NCBI RefSeq assembly: GCF_046250175.1
Contig: NZ_CP176468.1
From: Psychromonas sp030397575
GTDB lineage: Bacteria; Pseudomonadota; Gammaproteobacteria; Enterobacterales; Psychromonadaceae
Reading direction: 5' to 3' (one strand)
Length of the DNA stretch: 64,000 nucleotides
Shown here piece after piece: positions 17,502 to 26,914 of the stretch. Each line of letters opens with the position of its first letter. Positions within the stretch are counted from its first letter, which is position 1. The notes below the pieces were generated by a model, which was given only the letters and a program-made list of their open reading frames with translations, did no database searches and was not told the DNA's origin. A program made the position numbers and the translations under genes.

Positions 17502-19496
17502 TTATAAATTAGCATAATCCAAAGTGATATGTGCAGCTTCTATTAAAAAAGCATCAAGCGGTTCAAAATCATCTGGCACATCGTCTAATGACTTAACTGT
17601 TTTAAGCCCTGCACGTTTAAGACGTTCGTTAGTACGAATTAGATTTTTAGCTTTATTTTTTTCACGCTCGGCTACACGTTCTTTTTCTACTAAAGAGATA
17701 CTCTTATCATCTTTTTCTAGACGATACTCTTCGATATCTTCAGCTAAGTAAGTAAACTCAACTTCTTTTTTAATACGTTGTTGATGCTCTGCTTCAAGGA
17801 TCTTAACATCCTTGCTCAAATCATCGACTTTGTTGTATTTAGCTGATTTAATATTATCCCATGGTAGTGCATTTTTCGCTAAACTTTCACCTGTGTCTTT
17901 TGAATCAATTGCTGTCGGGAAAGCAATATCAGGTACTACACCTTTGTTTTGTGTACTGCCTCCATTAATGCGATAGAACTTAGCGATAGTATATTGTACA
18001 GAGCCTACAGCATCTTGATTTGTATCATAGTAGCGAGCAATACGACGATGTTGTTGAACGGTACCTTTACCGTAACTTTGCTCACCAATAATAATTGCAC
18101 GGCCGTAATCTTGTAAGGCTGCAGCAAAGATTTCAGAGGCAGAAGCGCTATTACGATTAATTAACACAGTCAATGGGCCATCATAAGAGATATCTTCATT
18201 ATCATCGAATTGTACTGAGATTTCTTGGCGGCTATCTCTAACTTGCACAACAGGTCCAGTTTTGATAAATAAACCTGTTAGTAATGTAGCTTCACTTAAC
18301 GCACCACCACCATTGTTACGCAGATCAATCACTATACCTTTAACATCTTTCTTCGCTAATGAAGCCAATTCACGTTCAACATCTTTACTTAAATTAATAT
18401 AGAAACTTGGAATCGAAATAACACCAATATTTTTGCCATCAATCACTTCAACAGACGACTTCGCTTCTCTGTCTTCAAGGTGAATCTCTTCACGCACAAT
18501 TTTAATGACTTTGTTCACATCACCGGTTTTGCCAGATAATATTTGTAATTGAACCGTAGTGCCTTTTGGCCCTTTAATAAGCTCAACTATGTCATCTAAA
18601 CGCCAGCCAACCACATCAACGATCTTCTCGCCTTCTTGTCCGACACCGATAATTTTATCGTCTTTTGCTAATAGTTTGGATTTTTCAGCAGGTCCACCTG
18701 GCACTAAACTACGCACTACAGTGTAATCATCTTCTAGCTGAAGCACTGCACCAATCCCTTCTAATGACAGATTCATTTCCATTTTAAAACGTTCTGCATT
18801 GCGAGGTGATAAGTAACTGGTATGCGGTTCAATAGTATAAGCATACGCATTCATAAAAGTTTGGAATACATCTTCACTTTCAGTTTGTGTTAGGTATTTC
18901 AACGAATAATTATAACGTTTAGTTAATAACGTTTTAATTTCAGGCCATTCTTTACCAGATAGTTTTAAAGTGAGTGCATCAGACTTAACACGAGCTTGCC
19001 ATAACGCATCTAATTCTTGCTTATCTTTCGGCCAATCCGCATCGGTACGATCATATTGATAAGATTGCTCTGTATCAAACGTGATCTCTTTATCTAATAA
19101 CGACAATGCATAGCTGAAACGCTCAAATCGACGTGTTAAGTTTAACTGGTAAATAGCGTAGATAGAATCTAACTGACCAAACTTCAAGTTATCATCGAAG
19201 CTGTATTGATAAGCTTTCATTTCATCGATATCACTTTGCATAAAGATTTGTTTATTAAAATCTAACTGCTCAATATAACGATCAAATACTTTTTTTGATA
19301 ATTCATCATTTAGAGGAATATATTTATAATGAGAGCGACTAAATAAGTCACTCACTCTTTTCGCCACTTTTGCATGTTGAGACTCTTGATGCAGCTGTGG
19401 AATCTCGTTTAGTGTTGTACTATCAGAGGCGGCAAAGGTGACCCCAACAAAACAGAGCTGGGATAAAATTAATACATGACGAAAGAGTTTTTTCAT
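17502..19496 (-). CDS. prc: Prc (Tsp), tail-specific periplasmic protease
   Basis: Periplasmic C-terminal-processing protease that trims FtsI and, with NlpI, controls the hydrolase MepS; it also degrades ssrA-tagged exported proteins. The 664 residues start with a signal peptide (about 1-22, ending TFAA). A PDZ domain spans about 245-330. The Ser-Lys dyad is visible in NSASASEIF (S452) and GEQSYGKGTVQQ (K477). E. coli Prc is 682 residues. It follows proQ by 12 bases, the same order as in enterobacteria. Confidence 0.97.
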   Translation of the reverse strand: MKKLFRHVLILSQLCFVGVTFAASDSTTLNEIPQLHQESQHAKVAKRVSDLFSRSHYKYIPLNDELSKKVFDRYIEQLDFNKQIFMQSDIDEMKAYQYSFDDNLKFGQLDSIYAIYQLNLTRRFERFSYALSLLDKEITFDTEQSYQYDRTDADWPKDKQELDALWQARVKSDALTLKLSGKEWPEIKTLLTKRYNYSLKYLTQTESEDVFQTFMNAYAYTIEPHTSYLSPRNAERFKMEMNLSLEGIGAVLQLEDDYTVVRSLVPGGPAEKSKLLAKDDKIIGVGQEGEKIVDVVGWRLDDIVELIKGPKGTTVQLQILSGKTGDVNKVIKIVREEIHLEDREAKSSVEVIDGKNIGVISIPSFYINLSKDVERELASLAKKDVKGIVIDLRNNGGGALSEATLLTGLFIKTGPVVQVRDSRQEISVQFDDNEDISYDGPLTVLINRNSASASEIFAAALQDYGRAIIIGEQSYGKGTVQQHRRIARYYDTNQDAVGSVQYTIAKFYRINGGSTQNKGVVPDIAFPTAIDSKDTGESLAKNALPWDNIKSAKYNKVDDLSKDVKILEAEHQQRIKKEVEFTYLAEDIEEYRLEKDDKSISLVEKERVAEREKNKAKNLIRTNERLKRAGLKTVKSLDDVPDDFEPLDAFLIEAAHITLDYANL

Positions 19497-19508
19497 TAAA
19501 AAGACCTT

Positions 19509-20138
19509 TTATACGATTAAATGCTTAGCTTTCACTTTCACAACCATTCCTGAATCTAGTTGCACTTGAACTTCTTCTTTTAAGATTTCTACTACTGTAG
19601 CAGAGACGGGAGACTTACCTAGCAAGACTTTGACTGGCTGAGAAACTTTAAGTTCATTATGGTTAGCTTCTTTATATTGGCTTAAGTCAATTTCAGGTTT
19701 CTTAGCAGCTTTCTTGGGTGCATCTTTTTTACGCGTTGGAATAGCCACTTTTTTAGCTGCACGATTTGGCGTTTTAGCCGTCTCGTTTTTCTTTTTATTA
19801 GCAAAGGCTTTTTCTTTGCTTTCTTTTAATGATAACTGTGCGTGATCAGCATGTTCTTGTGATACTTCATCACCTTCAACACCGTCTAAATCAACACGTT
19901 TTGCCCCGGCTTTTACACAGTGCAGGTAACGCCAGCTCATTGTGTATTGACGTAATGCACCACGTAATTGTGTTTTACTAACACGAGGTTCATTTTCTAG
20001 ACGAGCAGCTAATTCTTGAAATACACCAATTTTTAATGGTTTTGCAGACTCAGAACCAGCGATAAAGCAAGCTGGGAACTGTTCTGTTAAGAAGGCAATG
20101 ATTTGTTTGTTATTTGTAAACTTTTCTGTGTTTTCCAT
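19509..20138 (-). CDS. proQ: ProQ, RNA chaperone
   Basis: FinO-domain RNA-binding protein that stabilises sRNAs and mRNA 3' ends. The 209 residues divide into the N-terminal FinO/ProQ domain (about 8-120; FPACFIAG, LRGALRQYTMSWRYLHCVKAGAKRVDLDG), a lysine/alanine-rich linker (about 112-160) and a C-terminal Tudor-like domain (KVLLGKSPVSATVVEI). The first gene of the proQ-prc unit, so a linkage to prc expression is likely. Confidence 0.96.
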   Translation of the reverse strand: MENTEKFTNNKQIIAFLTEQFPACFIAGSESAKPLKIGVFQELAARLENEPRVSKTQLRGALRQYTMSWRYLHCVKAGAKRVDLDGVEGDEVSQEHADHAQLSLKESKEKAFANKKKNETAKTPNRAAKKVAIPTRKKDAPKKAAKKPEIDLSQYKEANHNELKVSQPVKVLLGKSPVSATVVEILKEEVQVQLDSGMVVKVKAKHLIV

Positions 20139-20404
20139 GTAAAACCTAATATTTAAAAACGATGTTGAAAGATAGCCAAAGTAAATCTCTGATTATCATT
20201 AAGAAAATTATTCAGTAGTATAATGTTGCGTTTATTAAATGTGAAACGAATTATCGCTCTAGCCGCTTATTCCAGCTAATTTAATGATATTTATTATGAA
20301 TAGTTAATGTTTATCTACTTGTTCTACCCCTTTTTTATAAAAACAAGTAGAATCTTCACATTATTTACAAGTTATTTTGTTTGATTTTTAACCTAGAGGG
20401 ACCG
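20139..20404. promoter_or_regulatory. Divergent region between proQ and trhP
   Basis: 266 bases. A perfect TATAAT is present at 20219-20224 with no strong -35. A 10-base perfect inverted repeat follows: TCTACTTGTT (20314-20323) with AACAAGTAGA (20342-20351), loop of 18 bases rich in C and T. The hairpin ends 53 bases before the trhP ATG, so it would form in the trhP leader. It is not followed by a T run. Confidence 0.5.
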
Positions 20405-21748
20405 ATGAAACCTGAACTATTATCGCCAGCAGGCTCTTTAAAAAACATGCGTTACGCTTTTGCATATGGTGCAGATGCAGTTTATGCCGGTCAACCTCGA
20501 TACTCTTTACGTGTACGTAACAATGAGTTTAACCTTGAAAAACTACAAATAGGTATAAATGAAGCCCATGCTCAAGGCAAAAAACTGTATGTCGTGTGTA
20601 ATATCCAACCACATAACTCTAAATTAAAAACATTTATCCGAGATATGAAACCCGTGGTTGATTTAAAACCAGATGCATTAATTATGTCTGACCCTGGTTT
20701 AATTATGATGGTACGTGATGTCTTCCCTGATATGCCAATTCATTTAAGTGTACAAGCTAATGCCGTCAACTGGGCTACCGTTAAGTTTTGGTATCAACAA
20801 GGTATCGAACGAGTCATTCTTTCTCGTGAACTTTCCTTGGATGAAATAGAAGACATTCGTTTCCATTGTCCTGAAATCGAAATTGAAGTCTTTGTACATG
20901 GGGCATTGTGCATGGCCTATTCAGGACGTTGCCTATTATCGGGATATATTAATAAACGCGATCCAAACCAAGGTACATGTACTAATTCGTGCCGTTGGAA
21001 ATACGATGCCCATCAAGCAACACAGAATGAAACTGGTGACATAGTTGCCATCCAACCAGTAGAGCCAACACTAGGTGAAGGACAACCAACGGATCAAATG
21101 TTCCTTTTACAGGATCAAGGGCGTCCAGGTGAGTACATGCCAGCTTATGAAGATGAGCATGGTACTTATATCATGAACTCTAAAGACTTACGTGCAATCC
21201 AACATGTCGAGCGATTATTAAAAATGGGCGTACACTCCCTAAAAATTGAAGGTCGCACTAAAAGCTTTTATTACTGCGCACGAACTGCTCAAATTTACCG
21301 TAAAGCCATGGATGATGCGATCGCCGGTAACCCCTTTGATTCATCATTAATGTCATCATTAGAGAACCTTGCTCATCGTGGTTATACGGAAGGCTTTCTG
21401 AGTCGTCATACGCATGATCAATATCAAAATTACGACTTTGGTTATTCGGTGAGTGAAACGCAACAGTTTGTCGGTGAAATCATCGGGCGTGATAGCAATG
21501 GCTTAGCTGAGGTAAATGTAAAGAACAAATTCCTAGTCGGTGATAAATTGGAGTTAATGACCCCACAGGGTAATATCAACTTTAAACTTGAGGGACTACA
21601 AAACCGTAAAGGTGAGCAAATAGAGGTTGCACCAGGATCAGGCCATACCTTATATATGCCAATAGCAAAAGAGATTGATTTAAACCATGGATTATTAATG
21701 CGTCACTTAACTCAGGGTAACGATACCCGTCAGCCGCACAAAAACTAA
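20405..21748 (+). CDS. trhP: TrhP (YegQ), tRNA wobble-uridine hydroxylase, U32 family
   Basis: U32-family protein required with prephenate for 5-hydroxyuridine at U34 of a set of tRNAs (the precursor of cmo5U/mo5U). 447 residues from ATG 20405, which has GAGGGA just upstream; E. coli YegQ is 453. The N-terminus KPELLSPAGSLKNMRYAFAYGADAVYAG and the U32 signature EVFVHGALCMAYSGRCLLSG are present, and the latter with later cysteines (GTCTNSCRW) are consistent with the iron-sulfur-dependent U32 enzymes. An extra frame extension to TTG 20381 lacks support. It is followed after one base by a ferredoxin gene. Confidence 0.93.
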   Translation: MKPELLSPAGSLKNMRYAFAYGADAVYAGQPRYSLRVRNNEFNLEKLQIGINEAHAQGKKLYVVCNIQPHNSKLKTFIRDMKPVVDLKPDALIMSDPGLIMMVRDVFPDMPIHLSVQANAVNWATVKFWYQQGIERVILSRELSLDEIEDIRFHCPEIEIEVFVHGALCMAYSGRCLLSGYINKRDPNQGTCTNSCRWKYDAHQATQNETGDIVAIQPVEPTLGEGQPTDQMFLLQDQGRPGEYMPAYEDEHGTYIMNSKDLRAIQHVERLLKMGVHSLKIEGRTKSFYYCARTAQIYRKAMDDAIAGNPFDSSLMSSLENLAHRGYTEGFLSRHTHDQYQNYDFGYSVSETQQFVGEIIGRDSNGLAEVNVKNKFLVGDKLELMTPQGNINFKLEGLQNRKGEQIEVAPGSGHTLYMPIAKEIDLNHGLLMRHLTQGNDTRQPHKN

Positions 21749-21749
21749 T

Positions 21750-21998
21750 ATGGCACTATTAATAGAAGACAGCTGTATAAACTGTGATATGTGTGATCCT
21801 GAATGTCCTAATGAAGCGATCACCTTTGGTGCTGAAATATACGAGATCAATCCTGATTTATGTACTGAATGCGTCGGTTTTTATGAAAAGGCAACTTGTG
21901 TCGCAGTTTGCCCTATCAACTGTATCATTATCGATCCAAAACATATTGAAACCCAAGAGCAACTGCTTGATAAATTTGCTAATTTGCACGCTAGTTAA
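21750..21998 (+). CDS. yfhL: YfhL-type 2[4Fe-4S] ferredoxin
   Basis: 82-residue ferredoxin with two cluster motifs: CINCDMCDPECPNEA near the N-terminus and CTECVGFYEKATCVAVCP in the second half. The longer loop in the second motif is typical of the YfhL/Alvin group. In E. coli yfhL is elsewhere on the chromosome; here it sits one base after trhP and overlaps the next gene by one base, so it is probably co-translated with the hydroxylase. That makes it the best candidate electron donor or cluster partner for TrhP, an inference from position only. Confidence 0.92.
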   Translation: MALLIEDSCINCDMCDPECPNEAITFGAEIYEINPDLCTECVGFYEKATCVAVCPINCIIIDPKHIETQEQLLDKFANLHAS

Positions 21999-23329
21999 TG
22001 ACATCGATCACAGCTAAATTTACACAGGGTGATATTGCACAGCATATTACGAAAATGGCACTAACCAACGTGGTTGGTTTAAGTGTCTTTTTTATGGTTG
22101 ATTTAATCGATATCTATTTCATTAGTTTACTAAAACAACCCCATTTACTATCGGCCATTGCTTATGCGGCCGCCATACTCTTTTTCACCACCTCTTTTAC
22201 CATTGCAATGATGATTGCTAATTCAGCAGTAGTAGCTCGGCAAATAGGTCAAAAGCAATATCAAACAGCACAACAGTCAGCGATGACTAGTTACCTAATA
22301 ACCTTTGTTATTAGTATATTGTTGAGTGGATTAGTATTCTGTAACGCAAAAAGCTTACTTCAAATGATAGGTGCCGAAGGTATCGCATTGCAAGCAGCTT
22401 ACGATTATCTCACTATCACTATCCTCACCTTTCCAGTCGTGGCACTTGGTATGCAAGCTATCGCGACCTTACGAGCGCTGGGTAAAGCCAAAATTGGCAT
22501 GTACTGCACTATGTCAGCAGGTATCGTTAATTTACTGTTAGATCCTTTATTTATTTTCTATTTTGATTTAGATATTAAAGGTGCGGCAATCGCTTCATTA
22601 ATTGCCCGAAGTACTATGGTTTGTTTAGCCGTTTACTATCTATTAATAAAAGCTAACTTCATTACTAAAATCCCGCTTAATAGCTTAATAAAAACGATAC
22701 CAGAGATTACCAGAATTGCTTATCCTGCATGTTTTACACAACTAGCAACACCAATTACTCATTTATATGTCACCTATGAAATAGCGAAATTAGGTGCTGA
22801 TACAGTGGCAGGATGGGCAGTAATCAGTCGATTAATTCCGGTCATTTTTATGATCTTATTTGCGATGCCCGGTGCTATTGGTCCAATCATCAGCCAAAAT
22901 ATGGGAGCAAAACAATTCAAACGAGTAAAATTGACCTTGAATCATTCCTTAAATTTTATTATCCGTTATGTATTTGTAGTCGCTTTACTTTTATCATTTT
23001 CCCAAGAATTAATTGTAACGCTCTTTAATGCAACGGGTGAAACTGCGAGCTTACTACGCTTCTTTTGCCAATATATCTGCATAAGCTTTATTTTTGTGGC
23101 AATGAACTTAGTGGCAATGTCATTTCTCAATAATGTTGGTCACCCCAAATTAGCTAGTCTGCTTAATATTGGAAAAATGTCTTTAGGGACAATTCCTTTT
23201 GTCAGTATTGGTGCTTATTACTATGGCGCACATGGTATACTTATTGGTCAAGCACTCGGTAGTATTAGCTTTGCATTCATCGCCATTATATTGTGCTATC
23301 AAATCCTAGGTAAGTTAGATTATAATTAA
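21998..23329 (+). CDS. MATE-family efflux transporter
   Basis: 443-residue polytopic membrane protein with about 12 hydrophobic segments in two repeated halves. The N-terminal half has the usual FFMVDLIDIYFISLL region and the second half starts near AYPACFTQLATPI. MATE pumps exchange Na+ or H+ for organic cations; the substrate cannot be read from sequence. The start ATG overlaps the yfhL stop codon (TAATG), giving a three-gene unit with trhP and yfhL. Confidence 0.9.
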   Translation: MTSITAKFTQGDIAQHITKMALTNVVGLSVFFMVDLIDIYFISLLKQPHLLSAIAYAAAILFFTTSFTIAMMIANSAVVARQIGQKQYQTAQQSAMTSYLITFVISILLSGLVFCNAKSLLQMIGAEGIALQAAYDYLTITILTFPVVALGMQAIATLRALGKAKIGMYCTMSAGIVNLLLDPLFIFYFDLDIKGAAIASLIARSTMVCLAVYYLLIKANFITKIPLNSLIKTIPEITRIAYPACFTQLATPITHLYVTYEIAKLGADTVAGWAVISRLIPVIFMILFAMPGAIGPIISQNMGAKQFKRVKLTLNHSLNFIIRYVFVVALLLSFSQELIVTLFNATGETASLLRFFCQYICISFIFVAMNLVAMSFLNNVGHPKLASLLNIGKMSLGTIPFVSIGAYYYGAHGILIGQALGSISFAFIAIILCYQILGKLDYN

Positions 23330-23399
23330 CTAATATCAGTGTGATTGATTTTACTAAATAATTGAATTAACTTATTAAATATTAAGTTAACCTGATACC

Positions 23400-23420
23400 G
23401 TTTATCTTCTAAAGATGAAC
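23400..23420 (+). promoter_or_regulatory. Hairpin in the sapA leader
   Basis: GTTTATCTT (23400-23408), loop CTA, AAGATGAAC (23412-23420): nine pairs with one G-T wobble, 33 bases before the sapA start. A second inverted repeat, TTAACTTA/TAAGTTAA, lies at 23367-23390. Neither is followed by a T run. Function unknown; could affect translation or mark the end of the MATE transcript. Confidence 0.4.
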
Positions 23421-23453
23421 CGTATTATTATCATAATGGAATAAAGTAATGCT

Positions 23454-25058
23454 ATGCGTTTAATATGCTTATTGTCTTTGATTGTTAGCCTCAGCGGTTG
23501 TTATCAAAACAAAACGTTAACACAAAATACGCTTATCTATTGTACTGATAGTCAACCGACGTCATTCAATCCACAAATAAGCGATGACATAGCTAGTTTA
23601 GATGCCACAACACATCAACTGTTTAATCGTTTAGTAAAAGTTGATCCCAATACAAATGAGTTTGTACCTGATTTAGCTGAAAGTTGGGAACAAAGTGACG
23701 ACAAGCTACGCTATCGTTTTACCCTCCGAGAGCATGTTAGTTTTCATCAAACCGACTATTTTACACCAACCAGATATTTTAATGCAGATGATGTGTTATT
23801 CAGTTTTAATCGTATGTTTGATCACCAACACCCTTACCATATGATCAATAATAAAACCGTGAATTACTTTTATAACCATCCTTTCACTGATCTGCTTTCC
23901 TCTATAAATAAAATAGATGAGCATACAGTTGAGTTTGTTTTGTCGAAACCAGACGTGACATTGCTCGCTAATTTAGCTGCACATTATGCAGTGATCCATT
24001 CCGCTGAATATGCACAACAATTATTAGCAGAAGGTCATCCGGAAAGAATTGATTTTAAACCTATAGGTACAGGCCCATTTGTGTTCAAAAGCTTTGATAA
24101 CAACGGTACGATTCGTTATCAAAAAAACAAGCAATACTGGCATTCGATCAGTAATATTGAAAATCTCATTTTCTTCACTAATCCAAGTGCAACAAAACGC
24201 TATACTAAATTATTATCCGGTGAATGTGATGCAATCTCTTACCCTGCGGCCAGTCAATTAGAAACGATTAGTGAAAATAAACAAATCAGTTTAAACAGTA
24301 AATCAACAGCAAATATATCCTTATTGGCATTCAACACTAAAGCAGAAAAATTAGGTGATCCTCGGGTTCGTCAAGCATTAGCTAAAGCAATAGATACAGA
24401 AACCATTCTTAGGGCTGTTTATTTTCAAAGTGCAATGCAAACCGACACATTGTTAAGTAAACAATCTTGGGCATTAAAACCACGGTTTAATGAACAACTA
24501 TTTAACCCAGAGCAAGCTAAAAAAGAGTTAAATGCAGCGCAATTTAATTTCAACCAATCTTTACAAATTTTGTTGCCTGATGGTGCTAATGTCTTTAACC
24601 CTAATTTTCATAAAACAGCGGAATTAATTCAGGCTAATTTACTCGCAATAGGGGTAAAAAGTACGATTATCAGCCTTAACGACAACGCATTACAAAGCCA
24701 TTTAAATAGCGGGGATTATGATGCTTACCTGACTGGCATCAATGTACATATTAACGATCCTGATAGCATATTCAGACCATTACTCAGTTGTCATTCAACG
24801 CCAGAAACGGGTAATACTAGTTATTGGTGTGATACGATGACTCAAGATTTATTGGATGACTCATTAACTGAGGGTAATTTTGCGCAGCGTATTAAAAACT
24901 ACTATCAAATTCAGGATATAGTTTATCAACAACGACCTTATCTGCCTATTGCACATGTTTTAAGATTAGATGCGATTTCTAAATCTATTTTAAACGTAGA
25001 AGTCAATCCATTAACTGGCATTAACTTTCAAAATGCCATCAAACAAGATTTGAACTAA
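23454..25058 (+). CDS. sapA: SapA-like peptide-binding lipoprotein of ABC transporter
   Basis: Family 5 extracytoplasmic solute-binding protein, 534 residues, of the SapABCDF system, known in enterobacteria and Haemophilus for resistance to antimicrobial peptides and in E. coli also for putrescine export. The N-terminus MRLICLLSLIVSLSGCYQNK has a lipobox (LSGC), so this copy is predicted to be a lipoprotein anchored through C16. The signature region SFNPQISDD...TTHQLFNRLVKVDP and WEQSDDKLRYRFTLREHVSFH follow. First gene of a five-gene operon with all subunits present. Confidence 0.92.
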   Translation: MRLICLLSLIVSLSGCYQNKTLTQNTLIYCTDSQPTSFNPQISDDIASLDATTHQLFNRLVKVDPNTNEFVPDLAESWEQSDDKLRYRFTLREHVSFHQTDYFTPTRYFNADDVLFSFNRMFDHQHPYHMINNKTVNYFYNHPFTDLLSSINKIDEHTVEFVLSKPDVTLLANLAAHYAVIHSAEYAQQLLAEGHPERIDFKPIGTGPFVFKSFDNNGTIRYQKNKQYWHSISNIENLIFFTNPSATKRYTKLLSGECDAISYPAASQLETISENKQISLNSKSTANISLLAFNTKAEKLGDPRVRQALAKAIDTETILRAVYFQSAMQTDTLLSKQSWALKPRFNEQLFNPEQAKKELNAAQFNFNQSLQILLPDGANVFNPNFHKTAELIQANLLAIGVKSTIISLNDNALQSHLNSGDYDAYLTGINVHINDPDSIFRPLLSCHSTPETGNTSYWCDTMTQDLLDDSLTEGNFAQRIKNYYQIQDIVYQQRPYLPIAHVLRLDAISKSILNVEVNPLTGINFQNAIKQDLN

Positions 25059-25059
25059 T

Positions 25060-26037
25060 ATGCTGTCATTCTTAATAAGACGTTTAAATTTATTGTTAAT
25101 TACGGCGTTTATTCTAACTATTATTGCCTTTGCAATCGATCGAACTATTCTTGTTCACCATCAAACACAGCCTCTTGTGCAACAAGACTATGTGCTACAG
25201 TATTTTTCATATTTATGGCACATATTTAGTGCTGACCTCGGACACTCAGCTTTAGATCAACAACCACTGCTACAACGTGGGTTAACCTTTTTTGCTTCAA
25301 CCTTAGAACTGTGTTTTGTTGCACTTCTATTTTCTTGTATTATCGCTATCCCATTAGGTTTATTAGCGGGTTTATTTCGAAATACTAAATTAGATTACGC
25401 AATCATGACGGTGGCAATTATTGGCTTAGCTTTACCTGTTTTTTGGGTTGGTGTGATGGCTGTATTATTACCCAGTGTGTGGGGTGATATATTACCCGTA
25501 GATGGTAATATGAGCCTAGTTTACGACATTCCAGTTGTGACCGGTTTTCTATTAATAGATACCCTATTTGTTACTCCCGAATACGGTTTATTTGCCTTTT
25601 TTGATCGGGTTGCTCACCTTATTTTACCAGCGGCGGTATTGTCATTCTTTTTAATTGCTGAAATTGTGCGTTTAACACGTCATTCAATGACCATGGTAAT
25701 GCGTAGTAACTATATCCAAACTGCTTATGCAAAAGGTTTTTCTCGTACTAAAATTGTCTTTAAGCATGCACTGAACAATGCATTACCTCCGATTATCCCG
25801 CAATTGAGATTACAACTAAGTACCATCTTGTCTTTTGCGATGACTATTGAGATTGTATTTAATCTTAACGGTATAGGTACTTGGCTGTTTAATTCATTGA
25901 AAACCGGTGATTATCACGCGTTACCCGCTGGTATGTTAATTATCACTGGCTTTATTTTAATGTTCAGTATCGCGATAGAAATCATTATGGTGATTATAAG
26001 CCCAATTAGAAGAGGTTCGTTATATGCTGATAAATAA
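25060..26037 (+). CDS. sapB: SapB, ABC transporter permease
   Basis: DppB/OppB-type inner-membrane permease, 325 residues, first transmembrane segment about 9-29 with several more after the cytoplasmic QQPLLQRGLTFF region. The coupling loop near YIQTAYAKGFSRTKIVFKHALNNALPP carries the EAA-like motif. It begins one base after the sapA stop codon and its end overlaps sapC by 14 bases. Confidence 0.94.
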   Translation: MLSFLIRRLNLLLITAFILTIIAFAIDRTILVHHQTQPLVQQDYVLQYFSYLWHIFSADLGHSALDQQPLLQRGLTFFASTLELCFVALLFSCIIAIPLGLLAGLFRNTKLDYAIMTVAIIGLALPVFWVGVMAVLLPSVWGDILPVDGNMSLVYDIPVVTGFLLIDTLFVTPEYGLFAFFDRVAHLILPAAVLSFFLIAEIVRLTRHSMTMVMRSNYIQTAYAKGFSRTKIVFKHALNNALPPIIPQLRLQLSTILSFAMTIEIVFNLNGIGTWLFNSLKTGDYHALPAGMLIITGFILMFSIAIEIIMVIISPIRRGSLYADK

Positions 26038-26914
26038 CGGCTTTAATGAAGATAAAATACAATCACCACTACGTTATATCTGGTCGATTTTTAAAAGTAA
26101 AAGTATTGCTGTTGTCGCAATGTGGGTTATTGTGTGTTTAATTTTGATATCACTCTTTGCCTCATGGTTAGTGCCTCACTCACCTTTACTTCAAGATCCC
26201 GATAAAATGTTACTCCCGCCTTATTGGGTAGATGGAGGCTCTATTGACCATGTATTAGGTACCGATGACCTAGGAAGAGATACCTTGTCACGCCTATTTC
26301 ATGGCATTCAATATACCCTAGGTGGCGCGCTATTAATTACGTTTTTTGTATCTATTATAGGCATGTCAATTGGTGCAGGTGCGGCTCTCACTAAAGGAGT
26401 GAAAGCTAGTATTTTACACCATTTGTTAGATGCCCTTCTCGCGATCCCTTCTTTACTGTCAGCGCTAATCTTAATTACTTTCTTTGGTCCCAGTTATGTT
26501 AACTGCTTATTAGCAATCGCCTTATCTTTATTACCTCAATTCATCAGAGCAAGTTATCTGGCCATTGAACAAGAGTTGAATAAACAATATATCATTGCCT
26601 TACAGTTGGACGGTGCAGCCAAAACACGCTTATTCAGATATGGTATATTGCCCAATATTCTTGAGCCAACGACCACTATCTTAAACCGGTTATTTACCAT
26701 GGCGATTATAGAAATTGCGACCTTAGGCTTCTTGGGGTTTGGTGCACAACTACCACAAACAGAATTAGGCTCCTTGATTGCCAATAATATGGAGTTAATC
26801 TATTTATCTCCTTGGTTAGTCGCTTTTCCTGGGTTAGCGATCTTTATCATCATTATTATTGTGAATGTATTTGCAGAAGGTTTACGTCACGCGGTGATTG
26901 AGGGAGAAGAATAA
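26024..26914 (+). CDS. sapC: SapC, ABC transporter permease
   Basis: DppC/OppC-type permease of 296 residues. The conserved periplasmic block HVLGTDDLGRDTLSRLFHG (about 79-97) and the EAA loop near YIIALQLDGAAKTRLFRYGILPN are clear. It overlaps sapB by 14 bases and its stop codon overlaps the sapD start, consistent with coupled translation. Confidence 0.94.
   Translation: MLINNGFNEDKIQSPLRYIWSIFKSKSIAVVAMWVIVCLILISLFASWLVPHSPLLQDPDKMLLPPYWVDGGSIDHVLGTDDLGRDTLSRLFHGIQYTLGGALLITFFVSIIGMSIGAGAALTKGVKASILHHLLDALLAIPSLLSALILITFFGPSYVNCLLAIALSLLPQFIRASYLAIEQELNKQYIIALQLDGAAKTRLFRYGILPNILEPTTTILNRLFTMAIIEIATLGFLGFGAQLPQTELGSLIANNMELIYLSPWLVAFPGLAIFIIIIIVNVFAEGLRHAVIEGEE

Noticed and set aside
23421..23445. 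Fur-box-like TATTATTATCATAATGG before sapA
   Set aside because: Only partial match to the 19-base Fur consensus in an A+T-rich region where such strings arise by chance.
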